Assembly (NCBI GenBank): GCA_900553045.1 | Contig: USBW01000034.1 | Span: 1-7,033, forward strand | Direction: 5' to 3' | DNA length: 7,033 bases | Source: an uncultured Mycoplasmatota bacterium | GTDB lineage: Bacteria; Bacillota_I; Bacilli_A; RF39; UBA660 | Shown here: positions 5,585 through 7,033 of the stretch, piece by piece | Numbering within the stretch: the first letter of the stretch is position 1 | Layout of the letters: every line of letters starts with the position of its first letter | Made by a program: the position numbers and the translations under genes | The notes under the pieces: model-generated | Told to the model about the DNA's origin: nothing | The model's database searches: none | Seen by the model: the letters and a program-made list of their open reading frames with translations, nothing else

Positions 5585-6307
5585 TCAATCGTTAGAAAGC
5601 TCATATAATAATATGCTAGTAGCAACAGCAACATTTAAACTTTCTAAAGCTTGGTTCGTTTTGATATAAACAGTTACATCAGCTTGGCTCTGATAAATTT
5701 TTTTAACTCCTTGCCCCTCACTTCCCATAAGAAGAGCAAATTTCGAGCACTTAAAATCTCTTATATCCTTACCTCTTCTAACATCCGTACTAATAATAGG
5801 AATATTCTCTTGCTTTAGTTTATCGATTACTAAACTTAAGTCAGCTCGAATGATCGGCACTTTAAAAATAGCTCCCTCACTTGCTCTTACCACTTTAGAA
5901 TTAAAAGCATCACAACTATCTTCACTAAGAATAATTGCCTCAACATTGAAACCAAGGGCACTCCTTATAATAGTACCTAAATTGCCAGGATCTTGAATCC
6001 CATCTAAAAGTAAGAGCTTTTCTTTTGCACCTTCCGGATTTAAAGGCTTCCTACAAATACCTAAAATCTTAGAATTTTCTAAGTCAGACACCTTATTCAT
6101 CACTTCTTTGCTCAAGTCGTAACTATTGGGAAAATTAAAAGAATAATCTTCTAATTTATATACCTCTTCTAAAAGTTGGCACTTTAAAGCTTCAGCGATC
6201 AAGTTTGGTGTCTCTATAATAAACTTATTTTCTTGATCGCGGAATTTTTTATTTTTTAATTTCATTAAATATTTAATTTTTTTATTATCTAGACTAGTTA
6301 TTTTCAT
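5585..6307 (-). CDS. TrmH/SpoU-family RNA 2'-O-methyltransferase
   Basis: This 240-residue protein is a SPOUT (SpoU/TrmH) enzyme, which methylates a ribose 2'-OH in rRNA or tRNA using S-adenosylmethionine. The N-terminal substrate-binding domain is visible (ITSLDNKKIKYLMKLKNKKFR; FIIETPNLIAEAL at 29-41, where the family usually has 'EG'). The catalytic domain holds motif 1 DPGNLGTIIRSA (106-117), with N109 and R115 in the usual places, then VVRASEGAIFKVP (139-151), motif 2 MGSEGQGV (194-201) and motif 3 ESLNVAVATSILLYEL (222-237), which build the knotted cofactor site. It resembles the B. subtilis YsgA-type members; the target nucleotide cannot be told. The start has GAGG close upstream. It follows the metallopeptidase gene by 11 nt in the same operon. 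Stop is TGA; no terminator is seen, and the next promoter begins 8 nt further on. Confidence 0.92.
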   Translation of the reverse strand: MKITSLDNKKIKYLMKLKNKKFRDQENKFIIETPNLIAEALKCQLLEEVYKLEDYSFNFPNSYDLSKEVMNKVSDLENSKILGICRKPLNPEGAKEKLLLLDGIQDPGNLGTIIRSALGFNVEAIILSEDSCDAFNSKVVRASEGAIFKVPIIRADLSLVIDKLKQENIPIISTDVRRGKDIRDFKCSKFALLMGSEGQGVKKIYQSQADVTVYIKTNQALESLNVAVATSILLYELSND

Positions 6308-6318
6308 AATTACCTCAT

Positions 6319-6963
6319 TTATATTGAAAAACTTTTCATCTCTTTACGATATTTTTTATAATTTGGCTCATATTTGGCCACTAAGGCCCAAAAGCTCTTG
6401 GAGTGATTTGGATACACTAAATGAGCTAGCTCATGGATGATGACATAGTTTAAATATTTTAAATCGTATTTAATTAATTCTAAATTGATCGTCACTTTTT
6501 TCTTAGTAATATTGCAAACACCCCATTTACTTTTCATACTTCTAATTTTTAACTGGGGATAAGGAATCTTCTCCGTAAATCTACTATAACAGTAATTTAG
6601 CTGTCTTAAAAACACTTCCTCAGCCATTTTACGGTACCAGTTATGATAATTATAATCTTTAGCTAAATAGACTTTATCTTGACCAAGAATCAATTTTCTT
6701 TGAGTTATGTAATTAATTTCGTAAGTTTTGCCTAAAAAAAGAAATTTATTTCTTTCTTCTTGCTTTTCTTTTCTTAGATCAATAATTTTTAAAATAGTTG
6801 ATTCATTTTTCTTAATAAATTTTAAAACATCTTTTTCTTTAATGAATCTTGGAGCAGTAATATAAATAGTATTGTTATCTTTAATTCGCAGATACATATT
6901 TTTATTATCTTTATAGATAATCTTTAAAGGCAGAACTAAATCACCAAGCAGATAACTACTCAT
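6319..6963 (-). CDS. YgjP-like zinc metallopeptidase
   Basis: This 214-residue protein belongs to the YgjP/DUF45-type metallopeptidases, cytoplasmic members of the gluzincin-like group whose substrates are poorly known. The zinc site is complete: HELAH (177-181) gives two His ligands and the Glu, and PNHSKSFW (185-192) carries the third His (H187). The conserved RSMKSKWGVC (141-150) precedes VTINLELIKY (157-166), as expected. The N-terminal half is a beta-rich domain (MYLRIKDNNTIYITAP) followed by a helix and a second small sheet. Length is near the family norm. There is no signal peptide. The ATG overlaps the preceding stop (TAATG) and the nearest purine run (AGGGG) lies about ten nt upstream, so coupled translation is likely. 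It is the middle gene of an operon with the upstream partial gene and the methyltransferase. Confidence 0.9.
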   Translation of the reverse strand: MSSYLLGDLVLPLKIIYKDNKNMYLRIKDNNTIYITAPRFIKEKDVLKFIKKNESTILKIIDLRKEKQEERNKFLFLGKTYEINYITQRKLILGQDKVYLAKDYNYHNWYRKMAEEVFLRQLNYCYSRFTEKIPYPQLKIRSMKSKWGVCNITKKKVTINLELIKYDLKYLNYVIIHELAHLVYPNHSKSFWALVAKYEPNYKKYRKEMKSFSI

Positions 6964-7033
6964 TAAAAGTATGCCCCTAAAAAGAAGATAACCATAATAC
7001 TAATTTTTAAAATAGCACTCATCGAAGTCATAA
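6963..7033 (-). CDS. Partial gene end with hydrophobic C-terminus
   Basis: On the minus strand a frame open from the window edge ends at TAA (6965-6963), overlapping the metallopeptidase ATG as TAATG. The last visible residues are hydrophobic (ILKISIMVIFFLGAYF), like a membrane helix at the C-terminus of a protein whose start lies outside the window. A 22-codon peptide beginning at the ATG at 7031 is the alternative, but no ribosome site for it is visible. The product cannot be named. Confidence 0.55.
   Translation of the reverse strand, partial: MTSMSAILKISIMVIFFLGAYF

Noticed and set aside
5527..5634. N-terminal extension (MLLLLLAYYY...) of the first hypothetical gene, which resembles a signal peptide
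   Set aside because: It starts at TTG within the methyltransferase gene and runs through the consensus promoter; the ATG at 5526 has a good ribosome site.
1..7033. Mycoplasma/Spiroplasma-type code with TGA as Trp
   Set aside because: Two complete genes end at TGA exactly where their families or overlaps predict, and Trp residues are TGG.

Overview
This is an AT-rich window in which every protein gene supported by the sequence lies on the minus strand, so it reads right to left. TGA is used as a stop (the TrmH-family gene and the larger hypothetical gene both end in it) and Trp is TGG, so the code is standard. Low GC, strong GGAGG-type ribosome sites, consensus sigma-A promoters and the nusB-xseA-xseB order suggest a Bacillota/Bacilli-type organism. 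It could be near the standard-code Mollicutes relatives or Erysipelotrichia, but the exact lineage cannot be fixed from this window.

Layout in transcription order. (1) 7033-5585: the tail of an upstream gene ending in a hydrophobic stretch, a YgjP-like zinc metallopeptidase and a SpoU/TrmH-family RNA methyltransferase, packed as one operon (TAATG overlap, then an 11-nt gap). (2) 5577-4507: a perfect consensus promoter (TTGACA-17-TATAAT) drives two unrecognised proteins that overlap by ATGA, followed by a small hairpin terminator. (3) 4505-2256: a second good promoter drives hisS, which carries an unusual Cys/His-rich C-terminal tail. A TtcA-type PP-loop tRNA thiolase follows 40 nt downstream, past a hairpin at the hisS stop codon. 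(4) 2199-1974: a stand-alone structured RNA of about 150 nt, most likely 6S RNA, with its own extended -10 promoter and U-run terminator. (5) 1952-11: a third promoter with a very short leader starts nusB-xseA-xseB. xseA is broken by an apparent one-base deletion after codon 57, inside a near-perfect palindrome.

The common theme is RNA and translation housekeeping: rRNA/tRNA methylation, tRNA charging, tRNA thiolation, antitermination of rRNA operons and a probable RNA polymerase-binding RNA. Exonuclease VII is the DNA-repair exception. The points most worth checking are the 6S-like RNA, the metal-binding-like HisRS tail, the xseA frameshift and the unknown gene pair behind the strongest promoter. 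I see no transposon, CRISPR array, phage gene or clear defence system.
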